Shown: positions 1-9,826 of the stretch, piece after piece
How positions within the stretch are numbered: the stretch's first letter is position 1
Layout: each line of letters opens with the position of its first letter
Source of the DNA: Plantago elongata
Lineage: Eukaryota > Streptophyta > Magnoliopsida > Lamiales > Plantaginaceae
Length of the DNA stretch: 64,000 nt
Assembly: GCA_036897095.1 (NCBI GenBank)
Contig: JAYMSP010000238.1
Location: forward strand, 1 to 64,000
Direction: 5' to 3'
Translations under genes and position numbers: made by a program
The notes under the pieces: model-generated
Databases searched by the model: none
The model's input: the letters and a program-made list of their open reading frames with translations, nothing else
What the model was told of the DNA's origin: nothing

Positions 1-1490
1 AATTACGCAATCATTTATAAAATATTTTACAAGATACACTAGGAATCCCCTCTATTTACTAGTACTTAAGTAAGCACTAGTACAAGAAAAGAAGCTTCCT
101 CTTTCTACTAGATATCAAGGGGACTTTTACTTTACCCTCAAGGATTCTTAGAGTTACTTAGGGATACCTCAATAATAAGTGTAATTAGTCTTGTATTAGG
201 TATAAGCTTCTATTAACTAGTCCCTTATTCTTTTGCTTAGACGTAAGTACTTATAGCGTGCTGCACTATTATACACTGGGCTAACCTATTCGTTAGAATA
301 AAATTACTTGTGATATATAAAGACATAATTAAATCTATCCTTAAATAAAAAAATCTATTATAGTAGATCTCTTTAGCAATAGTCAGGTAATATTTAGCTG
401 TATTTTTAAATAACCTTTTACTATAATAACTTAAGTATGTATTTCTTAAAATGTAGTAAGAAAGCTTATTGTAAAGTAAAAGGGGAAGTGTGCATAGTTA
501 CTTTACACACGAAGACATAGAGAGGACTAGCACATTCTTTACTAGCAAGGCTAACTAGAATCTAAGGTTAAGATTAAAACTCATGAAGGCTAACATGAAA
601 TAGCTTAATTATTTTATAAAAGTTAGTTTACCCTTATACAGGACACCCTTAAGTATTTAGTAAGATATAATACAATATTAGCTTTTTTTATAATATACTA
701 AGCTCTGTTAAATAATCAGTACTTTACTACTTAAGTCATACACTTTATAGTAAGATGTCTCTTTAGATTGTTTTTATAGTCTAGAAGGAATAATAAAAAC
801 CTATCTAGAATACATTAATGTATAGCCTTTTGTTAAGCAAAGTATAATTTAGCACGCTGAAGATATAATTATTTAGTAACTAAAAACTACTAGCCACCTA
901 TTTCCAAATGTTAGATACAAGGTAAGTATTATAAATATAAAAGAGTATAATAAGATGGTATGGTATCTTTTCATAAAAAATAAGATACCACTTTTATTTT
1001 AATATAGATCACTATATAAGGACAATTATAAGGTGGCCTAGTAATTGCTAGTTCTTTTATAACCAAATATAGTCTTATTAAAATATGTATTTTATTACGT
1101 ACAAAAGTATCTTGCTGTATATCAGTAGTATCTCACCCACTTATAAAGTGCTACTTACTTAATACTTAAGAAAGCGCTATATTAACGTATATAAATTATA
1201 ATTTATACTGGAAATTGTAAATGCGAGTACTAACCTATACACAAGCGTTTATGTACTACAAGTTACTATTTACCCTCTTTATCCATAAATATTCAAGATA
1301 ACTTAGGTTTATATTTTATTGTATGAAATAAATACCTCGGGCAATTACTGGAGATAGAGTTTCTCTATTTTTATAGTCAGTAAATACTCATACCTTATCT
1401 ATGCTAAGTTAGTAAGTGATTGCCCTCTAATAAAAGAAGAAGGACTATTACTCCTATCAAATAAATTTAAAAATAGGCTTTATTAGGATG
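1..1490. other. AT-rich non-coding DNA, left end
   Basis: No gene, RNA gene or mobile-element part was recognised. The stretch has the same texture as the 4.8-34 kb region: frequent TAA/TTA and TAG/CTA words, repeated use of CTTAAG, AGTACT and CTAG, and short pyrimidine-rich patches. I count eight CTAG tetranucleotides in the first 600 bases, where base composition alone would give about two. Stops interrupt all six frames densely. Confidence 0.8.
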
Positions 1491-2060
1491 TTACTTACGT
1501 GCTTTGGGGTTGCTATCTAAAGAAGGTGTTAGTCTTTTTAAATTAGTTGCTATAGTGTACTCCGAATTTCTAGTAGGGAGAGGCATGTTAGACTTCGACA
1601 TTCTAAAACCTCCGCCACCCATCACGCATCCCATAAAGCGCGTTGATTTAATAATTTGCCTCAGCGTGACTGTTCACTTCGACAGAAAGCTGCCGAATAA
1701 AAACGATACTCTAGCTTCCTGACTTCCTAGATTTGCGTATCATCCTTGCTCTTTGGTACTATTGTGGCTCCCAAAGATTGGTACACTATGCTTCGACTTT
1801 TTGGTGCTTTCTACTTCTAGTGCACTGCTGCTGTAGAGTCTTTATGGTCCCTGTCAACTCACATCTGCTATACATGGGGAGCCCTCTCAGACTCTTGGCA
1901 TCGTTTAGCTTCTTACTACTAGCAGGTCGATACTACCCGCTGTAGGCTTTTGTCCGTGCTTTTATTAGCTTAGCGAGTCACCCCTAGAAAAAAGCATTCT
2001 GAAATACAGGAGTACAAACATGAAAGATTCTTGACTGAGTTTCTAGATAGGTAGCTTACA

Positions 2061-2079
2061 TTTAGTCGTTGATCAATAG
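2061..2079 (+). repeat. Spacer motif, copy 1 (TTTAGYCRKTGATCRA type)
   Basis: A short word beginning tttagtcgttgatcaa, about 95 bases beyond the cox3 stop codon. Closely related words occur at 2115-2133 and 3076-3094, all in untranslated DNA beside cox3 and in the same orientation. The shared core is TTTAG, two or three variable bases, then TGATC and a purine. Function unknown; a processing or protein-binding site is possible. Confidence 0.45.
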
Positions 2080-2114
2080 GTTTCTTCAAAAAACGGAAGA
2101 GATGTCTTGTTGCA

Positions 2115-2133
2115 TTTAGCCAGTGATCGAAGT
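2115..2133 (+). repeat. Spacer motif, copy 2
   Basis: This copy reads tttagccagtgatcgaag and lies 54 bases from copy 1 and about 40 bases from the cox3 stop codon. It keeps the TTTAG...TGATCRA core of the other two copies. Confidence 0.45.
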
Positions 2134-2173
2134 TCCCGCGAAAGGCGAGAAAGAAATAGAAGAAAGGTAGAAA

Positions 2174-2971
2174 CTAGACCCCGCCCCACCAATAGATAGA
2201 AACGAATAGGAAGAGCCAAACGACATCCACGAAATGCCAGTACCAAGCTGCTGCTTCAAAGCCAACATGGTGGCTCTTTGTAAGATGCCCTAGAGATTGT
2301 CGTATGCCGCAGATAACCAAGAAAAGGGTGCCTATTATCACATGAAAACCATGAAAGCCCGTAGCTAAGAAGAAGGTTGAGCCATAAATACTATCCGAAA
2401 TCGTAAAGGGTGCTTCCACGTACTCCATGCCTTGAAAACCTGTAAACACTATCGCTAAGAAGACAGTAGCCGCTAGAGCATAAACAGCAGCTCTCTCCTT
2501 TCCAGCTAATATCGCATGATGGGCCCAAGTCACAGCTGCTCCAGATGAAAGCAGGATGAGAGTGTTCAGGAAGGGTATTTCCCAAGGATCTAAGACGCCT
2601 ATTCCTCTAGGTGGCCATATACCTCCGATCTCTACGCTAGGCGCTAACGACGAATGAAAGGAAGCCCAAAAGAAAGCAAAAAAGAACATGACTTCTGAAA
2701 TAATGAAGAGAAGAAAGCCTACTCGCAGACCTAATTGGACAACTTTGGTATGATGTCCTTCAAAAGTGGATTCGCGTAGAACATCGCGCCACCAAACGAA
2801 CATGGTATAGAGTAGAAAAAGCAGGCCCAAGCTAAGCAACCTTCCTCCTCCTTGATAGCAATGCATGTACATAACAGCGCCTACAGTTGTTGCTAAGGCC
2901 CCGAGTGATCCTGAAATTGGCCATGGGCTTGGATCTACCAAATGGAAAGCATGTCGTTGAGATTCGAGCAT
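2174..2971 (-). CDS. cox3: Cytochrome c oxidase subunit 3
   Basis: This is a core membrane subunit of cytochrome c oxidase (complex IV) in the inner mitochondrial membrane. It stabilises subunit 1 and its proton uptake. The 265-residue product matches land-plant Cox3 from end to end: start MLESQRH, then [12 protein letters not shown] (residues 11-22), the conserved acidic residue E93 in SEVMFFF, the long IGGIWPP...[10 protein letters not shown] segment, [17 protein letters not shown] and the ending [21 protein letters not shown]. Seven membrane segments are expected for the family. I chose the ATG at 2969-2971 because it aligns with the family start; the frame stays open 11 codons further to a GTG at 3002-3004 but no methionine precedes. 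The stop is TAG. W252 and L254 are encoded directly, whereas many vascular plants need RNA editing there. There is no intron. It is the last gene of the cox2-atp8-cox3 cluster. Confidence 0.98.
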   Translation of the reverse strand: MLESQRHAFHLVDPSPWPISGSLGALATTVGAVMYMHCYQGGGRLLSLGLLFLLYTMFVWWRDVLRESTFEGHHTKVVQLGLRVGFLLFIISEVMFFFAFFWASFHSSLAPSVEIGGIWPPRGIGVLDPWEIPFLNTLILLSSGAAVTWAHHAILAGKERAAVYALAATVFLAIVFTGFQGMEYVEAPFTISDSIYGSTFFLATGFHGFHVIIGTLFLVICGIRQSLGHLTKSHHVGFEAAAWYWHFVDVVWLFLFVSIYWWGGV

Positions 2972-3075
2972 CGGGTATAATACAGTGTTCTTTTGAGAAA
3001 CCACAACGATGGGTTAAGGAGGTTCTTGCATTGGCTAAACGGAGGTATGGTTTTAGTTCATAAAAGATAAGAGCC

Positions 3076-3094
3076 TTTAGTCATTGATCGAGTT
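3076..3094 (+). repeat. Spacer motif, copy 3, between atp8 and cox3
   Basis: This copy reads tttagtcattgatcgagt and lies just downstream of the atp8 stop codon on the transcribed strand, in the 132-base spacer before cox3. With copies 1 and 2 it places the same word after two consecutive genes. That position fits a transcript 3'-end or processing site, but this is inference from location only. Confidence 0.45.
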
Positions 3095-3103
3095 GCCTCT
3101 GTC

Positions 3104-3538
3104 TTAGAGGTTGCATTGGACACGTAGGAAATGAAGGCGCACTCTATCCTTTCTAAAGGTAGTGCTAGAAGAAGATTCTGAAATCCAAAAACATAGATCT
3201 TCCTCAAGCCTTCGCGCTAGCTTAAGTTCTCCAAAAGAGAGGAGCAAAGGTATCTTCTTGCTAAAGCTTAGAGTCTTAGACCATTCAGAAAGTTGTAACA
3301 GCGTAGAGTAAATGTATGAAACAGCAGCGCTAAAGCTTTTTTCTAAGATCTGAGAATTCGTGCGCTTGCTGGAAATATTGTTTTCACGCTCCGAAAGCAG
3401 TTGGGTTCGGAGTTTGAGAACGCGGCTGATGCCCGGGAATCCGTTTCTGTTATTGCAGACGAGAATGTAAAACGTGAAGAAAGATAGACAGAACCAGAAG
3501 AATTGACTGAAATAACTGAACGGATCTAATTGTGGCAT
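3104..3538 (-). CDS. atp8: ATP synthase Fo subunit 8 (OrfB/Ymf19)
   Basis: This is a small membrane-anchored subunit of the Fo sector of mitochondrial ATP synthase, helping to link the membrane part to the peripheral stalk. The product is 144 residues from the conserved start. It opens with the family hallmark MPQLD, followed by a hydrophobic membrane segment at about residues 11-28 and the plant-type stretch GISRVLKLRTQLLSERENN (residues 36-54). The C-terminal half is charged and serine-rich, with VSYIYSTL and SFGE matching conserved plant positions. Length is close to the usual 140-160 residues of the plant protein. An ATG four codons upstream (3548-3550) is also in frame, but MPQLD is the family start. 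The stop is TAA. The gene begins 95 bases after the cox2 stop and ends 132 bases before cox3, suggesting co-transcription. Divergence from land plants is largest at the C-terminus, as usual for this protein. Confidence 0.95.
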   Translation of the reverse strand: MPQLDPFSYFSQFFWFCLSFFTFYILVCNNRNGFPGISRVLKLRTQLLSERENNISSKRTNSQILEKSFSAAVSYIYSTLLQLSEWSKTLSFSKKIPLLLSFGELKLARRLEEDLCFWISESSSSTTFRKDRVRLHFLRVQCNL

Positions 3539-3633
3539 CGGTTTACGCATTGCGTAGATCTGAGAGAAGGCTCCACGTTAACCTTTCATGAAGGCTCTAA
3601 GATTCTGAAACGAGGAGTCTATCAAGTTGAAGC

Positions 3634-4392
3634 CTAAGCAGTACTTAGTTGATCAGAGACCCAAGAAGCATAGTCTTTCCCAGAAACGGTCTCGACTACT
3701 ATAGGCATAAAGGCATGATTTGTACCGCAAATTTCACTGCACTGACCATAGTATACACCCTCTCGTTCTATCAAGATGGAAGTCTGATTCAAGCGCCCTG
3801 GGACAGCGTCACATTTCACACCTAAGGAAGGCACGGCCCAGCTGTGAAGGACATCGGCAGAGGTAAGAACAATCCTAAGGTGCGTCTTCTCTGGAACAAC
3901 GACTCTGTTGTCGACTTCTAATAAACGTAGTTGACCTTTCTCGAGATCATCTTCTGGAATCATATAACTATCGAACGTTAGAGACTGATTATCGGAAGTG
4001 CTGTAGTCTGAATATTCATAAGTCCAATACCATTGATGCCCAACGGCCTTTACAGTTAAAGCAGGATCAGCTATGACCTCATCCATGGAATAAAGTAGAG
4101 CGAAAGATGGAATAGCGATGAACATCAAGATGATGGAAGGGAGGAGTGTCCATATGATCTCAAGCGTAGTCCCATGAACAACTCTTTGTGGAACTGGATG
4201 CTTCTGATGGTGGAAGTGGGTTAAAGTGCGACCTAAGATCCAAGAAACAAAAACGAAGATGAGAGTGAGAAAGAAGAAGATGTCGTGGTGTAAGTCGATA
4301 ATTCCTTGCATCATAGGTGTTGCAGGATCTTGAAATCCGAGTTGCCAAGCTTCGGCTGCATCACAGGCAGAGAGGAAGATTGGAGTTGGCAT
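3634..4392 (-). CDS. cox2: Cytochrome c oxidase subunit 2
   Basis: This subunit carries the CuA centre that accepts electrons from cytochrome c in complex IV. The product is 252 residues. It has the plant-type N-terminal [21 protein letters not shown] (about residues 10-30), two membrane helices at roughly 36-53 and 79-101, and an intermembrane-space cupredoxin domain. The CuA ligands are visible: H183 in VLHSW, C218, E220 and C222 in CSEIC, H226 and M229. The aromatic electron-entry patch WYWTYEY lies at 121-127; W123 is encoded as TGG, while many vascular plants encode arginine there and edit the RNA. The start ATG at 4390-4392 is the only one giving the full N-terminus; this N-terminus is shorter than in many land plants. 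The stop is TAG. No intron is present, unlike many plant cox2 genes. It is the first gene of the cluster. Confidence 0.98.
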   Translation of the reverse strand: MPTPIFLSACDAAEAWQLGFQDPATPMMQGIIDLHHDIFFFLTLIFVFVSWILGRTLTHFHHQKHPVPQRVVHGTTLEIIWTLLPSIILMFIAIPSFALLYSMDEVIADPALTVKAVGHQWYWTYEYSDYSTSDNQSLTFDSYMIPEDDLEKGQLRLLEVDNRVVVPEKTHLRIVLTSADVLHSWAVPSLGVKCDAVPGRLNQTSILIEREGVYYGQCSEICGTNHAFMPIVVETVSGKDYASWVSDQLSTA

Positions 4393-4800
4393 ACTTTCTT
4401 TCTTGACGTATCAACTCTGATTCAAAATCTTTCGGCGAAGGGAGAGAGATTTCGCTAGATCTCTCAATCTATTCAATGTGCTGCTGATTGTCCATGTCTT
4501 CTTCTAAAGAAGATTGATATACTACTGGGTGCCAAGGAACTGCTTTGAAAGCCAGCAAATAACAGATTTCAGTATACTTGCTGAATGAATAACTTTACTA
4601 GAAGAAAACAAAATTCGAACCCGCGAATTGTGGGCTACAAAATATGGCGCTTTAGTTAAAGTACTCTGCTGCTAGGTTGCAAGTAGGTAACAAAAAGTCT
4701 TTCTTAGGAAGACCTCGCCAAGCGTTAGATGGACCCATCACGATTGCTTGATGGATGATGCTTCTCCTTTTAGTAACGTAGATTACGCGGGGTACTTATC
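4393..4800. other. Upstream flank of cox2, probable 5' leader and promoter region
   Basis: This stretch is still GC-richer than the surrounding DNA and must hold the start of the cox2 transcript if the cluster is expressed from its own promoter. No plant mitochondrial promoter consensus could be picked out with confidence. It includes a 7-bp hairpin (4444-4465), a minus-strand stop-free stretch without a useful start (4472-4594), a tRNA-like but unpairable segment (about 4607-4690), and a weak hairpin around 4733-4757. Beyond about 4800 the sequence drops into AT-rich DNA. Confidence 0.55.
4444..4465. other. Small hairpin in the cox2 leader
   Basis: A perfect 7-bp stem (gagagat with atctctc) encloses an 8-base loop, about 50 bases upstream of the cox2 start. 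It might shape the 5' end of the cox2 message, but a stem this short can also occur by chance. Confidence 0.35.
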
Positions 4801-5163
4801 GCTTTGTAACTTTAGAGAGAGGCTTTTGTAGAATAAGATCATAATTAAGCATGTCTTTAAACAAGTATGCTTGGTACAGTTATACTGGAAATTACCCTTG
4901 AACTATATAAGCTAGACAAAGATCTTTTCTTACCAGGTCTTTCTTAAATAACTATTATTATAAGATAAAATAAGTATAATAGGGGAAGGACATATAGAGC
5001 GCCCGCATTCTAGCGTTCTACCTTTTCTTTCGAAGCACTTAATGCTTTAGAGTACGGTCACTTGTCAGGGCTTTAAGAGAGAACTTAAGTATTTATTAAG
5101 TATCTCTCTTCTTTAAAATATTATAGGAAATCACGTACTAAGACTATGAAAAGGTATGGTGAT

Positions 5164-5188
5164 CCATTTCCGTGAACTAGGGAAATGG
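5164..5188. other. Hairpin with 8-bp stem, GC-rich for its setting
   Basis: The arms ccatttcc (5164-5171) and ggaaatgg (5181-5188) are perfect complements around a 9-base loop. The local stretch 5160-5260 is purine-rich with two copies of aaggccct (near 5191 and 5226). It sits about 75 bases before the first copy of the long-distance inverted repeat. Confidence 0.5.
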
Positions 5189-5260
5189 GCAAGGCCCTAC
5201 TAATAAAGTGGAAAAGGGTGAAAGAAGGCCCTCAATCTTCTCTAGTAGGAGGTTAAAATG

Positions 5261-5290
5261 AGTTAAATTTGCATCAATCCGCGAGCGCTC
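5261..5290 (+). repeat. 30-base inverted repeat, left copy
   Basis: This 30-base word starts agttaaatttgcatcaatcc and ends in gagcgctc. It is matched at 29 of 30 positions by the reverse complement of 22880-22909. An exact match this long to a distant site in AT-rich DNA is most unlikely by chance, particularly as it includes a GC-rich part. An alternating AT run follows just inside (5299-5310). The pair could be a recombination repeat, the ends of an inserted segment or a shared replication or transcription signal. Confidence 0.85.
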
Positions 5291-8200
5291 AGAGATAATA
5301 TATATATAAGGCGAGTGTACTTTTCATTATTATAGTTGGCAGGCAGTACTTAAGTCTCTACAAATCTTTCTTCTTGTGAGTATACTACGGCGCCTCTTCG
5401 CTGTAGTAGTTAGGTATTATTAAGAGTATAGTTTTGTATACTTTAAAAGATAATAGTTATGCTGTAGCATGCTTAGTAGCTTAATCATTAATAATAAGAG
5501 AAGCGAAGGTTCTACCTCTCTTGCCTAAATTATAGCACTCCTGCTTAATTAAAGATATCTCGTATAAATGCTTAAGTATAATTATTTTTGGGTATAGCAG
5601 TAGCAATAGAGTAATCATCCTTGCCTTAGTACTTCCAAGGTAGAGGCAATTTCCAGGCTACTCCTTATATACTTTATTCATATAAAATGATATAATTAAA
5701 GTACTTATTACTCTAAGTTACTTTAAGAAATACTAGGTTTAACACTTAAGGAGTTCCTAGATAAGTTAGGCATAAGTTAATACTATATCTATCTTAAAAA
5801 GCCCCTTTAGTAAGTTAGCCTATAAGTTATTTGTTTAATTTAGTGTGAGACTAAAATAAAAAAGCTTTATCTTGTAAGAGTTTACAAATAATAACGCATT
5901 ATAATTCAATTATTTAAAATGGAAAATATTTTGCTAGAGATTATTTATACCATATAATTAATATAAGTTATAAGTAAATCTCAAATATAGCTGTATATAA
6001 AGTAAACCCTTTTCCTATAATAAGTGAGTATTCCGAGGAGTGTTTTCATCTTTTACAATTTCAAATAAGTCTTATCTAGGCTATACTATTATGATAGAGG
6101 TATAAGGAGAACTTGTACTATACCCTTTGCTTAGTGAGACTTTCTATGTCATAATTATGAAAGAATTTTTATTGTATAAAAGGGCATTTCTCCGCTAAAA
6201 TGTAGCACTTACCTGAGTTATAAATTCTATACATAGGGATAAAAATTAAAATATTTAAGGTAAAGCTATTATAAAAACATGTAATTATTAATAAAGGAGT
6301 TGTGGGATTATAATAAGTAGTTTAACAAAATAGAGAAGGTATATAATATGTCCTCCTCTTATACCTTATAAAAAAAGAACTCTATAGAAGGAAAACAGAT
6401 AATGCCCTATTTACTACTGAACGCAGAGATCTAATACTAGAAATAAATAATGGAGACTCATTAAGTTATTATTAAGATACACTATTAGAGTATTCTATAT
6501 GAGGGAATTTACCCCTAACACTTATATCCTTAAGTAATTATATATAGATAAGAGGCCAGTCACCTTCGAGCACTTAAAACGCGTATACTTTACAAGAGAG
6601 TATTAATCATATAACTAGGAAACTTTATGGCAAAAGGGAGCTGTGTATTTTTATAAAAAGAGAGTATGCCTCCTTTGCACTTAAAAGTTGCCTTTCCCTT
6701 TAAGGACTAAAGAATTATAGGACTCTATAAGAAAAGAAGATAGATACCCTTATAAATATAAAGTACTCCGCCTTTAGTGCAGTGTTATAGCATTTACCTA
6801 ATTATTATAGTAATAGAAGAAAGAGAGTTTACCCCTATACTTTTATAGGAGGTTGCTTTCCTATTATTTTTATTACTTTAAACTAATAATTAAAACTTAA
6901 GGTGCTATAATAAAGATTCTCTATAACAGCCTTTCTTTAAGGGTAAGAAGTACTAGCCTTTAATGGTTAAGCTACTCTAAGTTAATACATACTGTATCTG
7001 TTTAATAAGGATAATAAGGCAGCTCTTCCTTATAAATAACTTAGGTATAAGCTTAGCTTATTAAGTATGTGATTACTAGCCTCTATTATTTAAACTCTCC
7101 CCTATTTAGAATATGTAAGGTCATAATCAAGCCTATCTTTAAACAACAAGTGCGCTGGTGTATAGTGACTGAAAAATACCTTTTCACTATAGCATTAACC
7201 GAGTAATATTATATAAGTACTCTTTAATATATGTATTAAACTACGTATTTTCTAAAAATAAAATAACTGTAGAAAAGCTTACTACTTTACTAGATTCTGT
7301 AGTTAAGTTTTTAATAAAAAAAGTATACTTTGCTAGAAGGGAAAGAGTGTAAGCTAAACTTAAATAAAATGATGCTAGTATTTCCAGGGGCTTTCTTAGT
7401 AACAACAAGATATTATTTTACATAACTAAAGTTTATTTCTATTTACTTTACTAGAGAAAAATATGCATATTACTTAGGGGTAGACTAACTATTTTAAAGC
7501 AGTAATACTTATATTATTAAATAATTTATTAAATCTTAATTATTAAGTATTAATAGATCTTCCTCTTCTAGAGAGATTGAGTATCTAGATGTATGCTTTT
7601 AAGAGAACTTCTCCCTTAACAAATATTAGTTTAAAATACGTTCTAGAGTACTATCAAATTATACAAAAAAGAGTCTATCTTGTCGCTCTATATCATTTTA
7701 ACTAAGGAGAAGTACCTTATCTACAACTATTACTGAGGACTTGAAAAGATACTTAAATATAAGCACACACTCTATCTCTACGTCCTTTATATATAAAAGT
7801 TTATAAAAGAAGAGGCGCCAGTCTAGTCCTTACCCCTTAGCCTGCGTGTTCTTTCTTAAGTTAAGGTACCTCTATATTTTATAGATTTTATTGCAAACGA
7901 TTTAAATATTAAGAAGACTCTCTAAAGAAAGCCCTTGGCAAACACCTAACTTATCTAGAGGGTCCTATGTAACGTTATATTTGATAAAGGGCTAAACTTG
8001 AATTATGCTAGGAAATATTTTTCAATAGCAAAGTATTTTAAAGAAAGAGACTTGGGGAATTATTATTCTAACCCTTCTTCTCTCTTGTATTAATGGATGA
8101 GTAACTTGCCTAATTACACTACTAACTTAAGCTACAAATACTAGAGCTTATAAGGAGAGGGGTTACCTTACTTTAGAGGAAAATTTAAATTATTTAGAAG

Positions 8201-9754
8201 TACATACCTCTAAGCTATTAATGATTAATAAATAAAGATTGCCGGACGACTAGAGGGGAAGTGTTAGCTCAGTCTACCCTAAGTGTTTATCTTACAAGAA
8301 TAGATATTATTTAAGGATATCTATGAAATATAGTACTCCTCTAGTAATTATTGAAGAGGCTTTATTAAACAAGTATATACTCAAGAGTATATTGTTATTA
8401 CTTAAGACGATTCTAATTATTATGTTATAGAGTTTTATACCAAATATCTTTCCCTAGTATAGGGGTTAGAGAGTATTTTCCAGTCTTTCTACACCTAGTC
8501 TATACCTACAAGATTTATTTTAGAATTAATAGAGTATACTCGCTTTAAAGAAGAGAGGTGTACTTATTGCCTATAATACCCAGTACGTTTGAGTAATATA
8601 AGCTATTATACTAAGAAAGCTTCTTACTGCACATATAAATTACCATGAAGAAGAGCTACTTCTTTCTTTAGTAAATATTTATGCTATACCCCTTGGGTTA
8701 TATAGTGTGCACTTTAACCATAAAGTAGTACTACAGAGATACCTTAAAATATTTAAAGTGATTCTAGAGCTTATAATACTCAATTATTTAAAAGTAGTCC
8801 GCCCTATTAAATTAAAGAGAACAGAGTAAATCTTACATATAGTGTTATAAATAAGCGAGCTCATGCTTATAAATATAAAAATATATAATAAGGGAGTTAC
8901 CTCTTTCTTACCTATAATCTTACTTTATAATATAAATATAACTTTTACCTATTAATAATACAAACAAGTGCTTAAGGCTTTGTCCTTTAATAATGCGCAC
9001 TTTTTATGCCCTTTCACTTAGATATAAGATATGTAGAGGAGAGGAACGCAATGCGTAAAAATAATTTTATTATGTAGTAATTACTAGAGAATTACTTGAA
9101 CTGATGAACATAGATTATTTAAGTCTAGATAATTATTATACCTTTCCCTTATTTGTTAAGGATTTTATAGTTATTAAGGTACTGTATCTTCTCTTACTTT
9201 TCATAAATAAAATACTTAAAAGGGTATAATATAAGGAGTAATACTTGCCCTATAGTATACCCTCTTGATTATGTATCAGCTAAAAGGAGATATAGTACTC
9301 TCCTTAAAGAGTACCCAGTTACTTAAGTGAAGAGTACTATTAAAACCTTTTAATAACCTAATCTATTAATATTAATAATATTAGGGGATAACTATAATTT
9401 ATATAACCTATTTAAGGGGAGTATTTACTTGAACATGCATACTTTTGTTTGTGTTAGTAAGGAAAGAGGACTAATCCATCTTACATAGATATTAGAGCGA
9501 AGTATACTAAGAATATGATGTACTGAACTTTTAAAATAGACTCCTGTAATTAATAGCTTACACTTTACCTTTCATTTTACTCTATAAAATAAAATTAATT
9601 ATAAGTTCTTCCCTATACTATGATATCTAGAGTATTCGCTTATTATAATTGTGCATTTAATCAAGAGTTTGCTATATATTTTTCCTATTTATTTTTAAAC
9701 AGTTTCCTTACTATATTTATTAAGTATAAAATTATATAGTACTCTCTAAGGTAC

Positions 9755-9826
9755 TATTCATTCATATTTTACAGAAAGACTCTAAAGAAAAATATACCTT
9801 TCTGTTCTGTAAAATATGAATGAATA
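9755..9826. repeat. Long hairpin with 20-bp perfect stem
   Basis: The arm 9755-9774 (tattcattcatattttacag) is perfectly complementary to 9807-9826, enclosing a 32-base loop that itself begins with aaag and ends near ccttt. Two more hairpins of almost the same stem length occur at 28410-28464 and 54300-54348. The stem bases next to the loop (TTACAG) also appear in the second hairpin. It could be a mobile hairpin element or a transcript-stabilising structure. Confidence 0.85.

Larger units (their letters stand above)
1491..2173. other. GC-richer flank downstream of cox3, no identified gene
   Basis: This stretch is visibly richer in G and C than the DNA to its left and forms the outer part of the gene island. 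It contains short stop-free stretches on both strands: plus 1504-1722 (TTG start) and 1733-1945 (TTG start), and minus 1494-1634 (ATG start, 47 codons) and 1789-1875 (ATG start, 29 codons). The minus-strand frame at 1494-1634 has a run of four glycines near its start and a basic tail. None resembles a mitochondrial protein I know. The plus frames give leucine- and cysteine-rich products, as expected for the antisense of other sequence. It may be 3' untranslated sequence of the cox3 transcript, or remnants of an unidentified gene. Confidence 0.5.

Noticed and set aside
1504-1945. Plus-strand open frames in the GC-richer flank
   Set aside because: Both start at TTG, have no family resemblance and overlap equally open minus-strand frames; they look like by-products of local base composition.
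2391-2585. Second minus-strand frame inside cox3
   Set aside because: It lies wholly within cox3 in another frame and has no independent support; likewise the frame at 4160-4348 inside cox2.
2972-3004. GTG-started N-terminal extension of cox3 by 11 codons
   Set aside because: The family starts at M-I/L-ESQRH, which here is an ATG at 2969-2971; the extension shows no conservation.
4607-4690. tRNA-like minus-strand segment ending in GCGGGTTCGAAT
   Set aside because: The TTCGAAT T-loop word and a D-arm-like AGCAGAGTA are present, but the T stem does not pair (GCGGG against TTTTG) and no sound anticodon stem or acceptor could be drawn.
8263-8279. TTAGCTCAGT word resembling a tRNA D arm
   Set aside because: Only about ten bases match and nothing around it folds into a tRNA.
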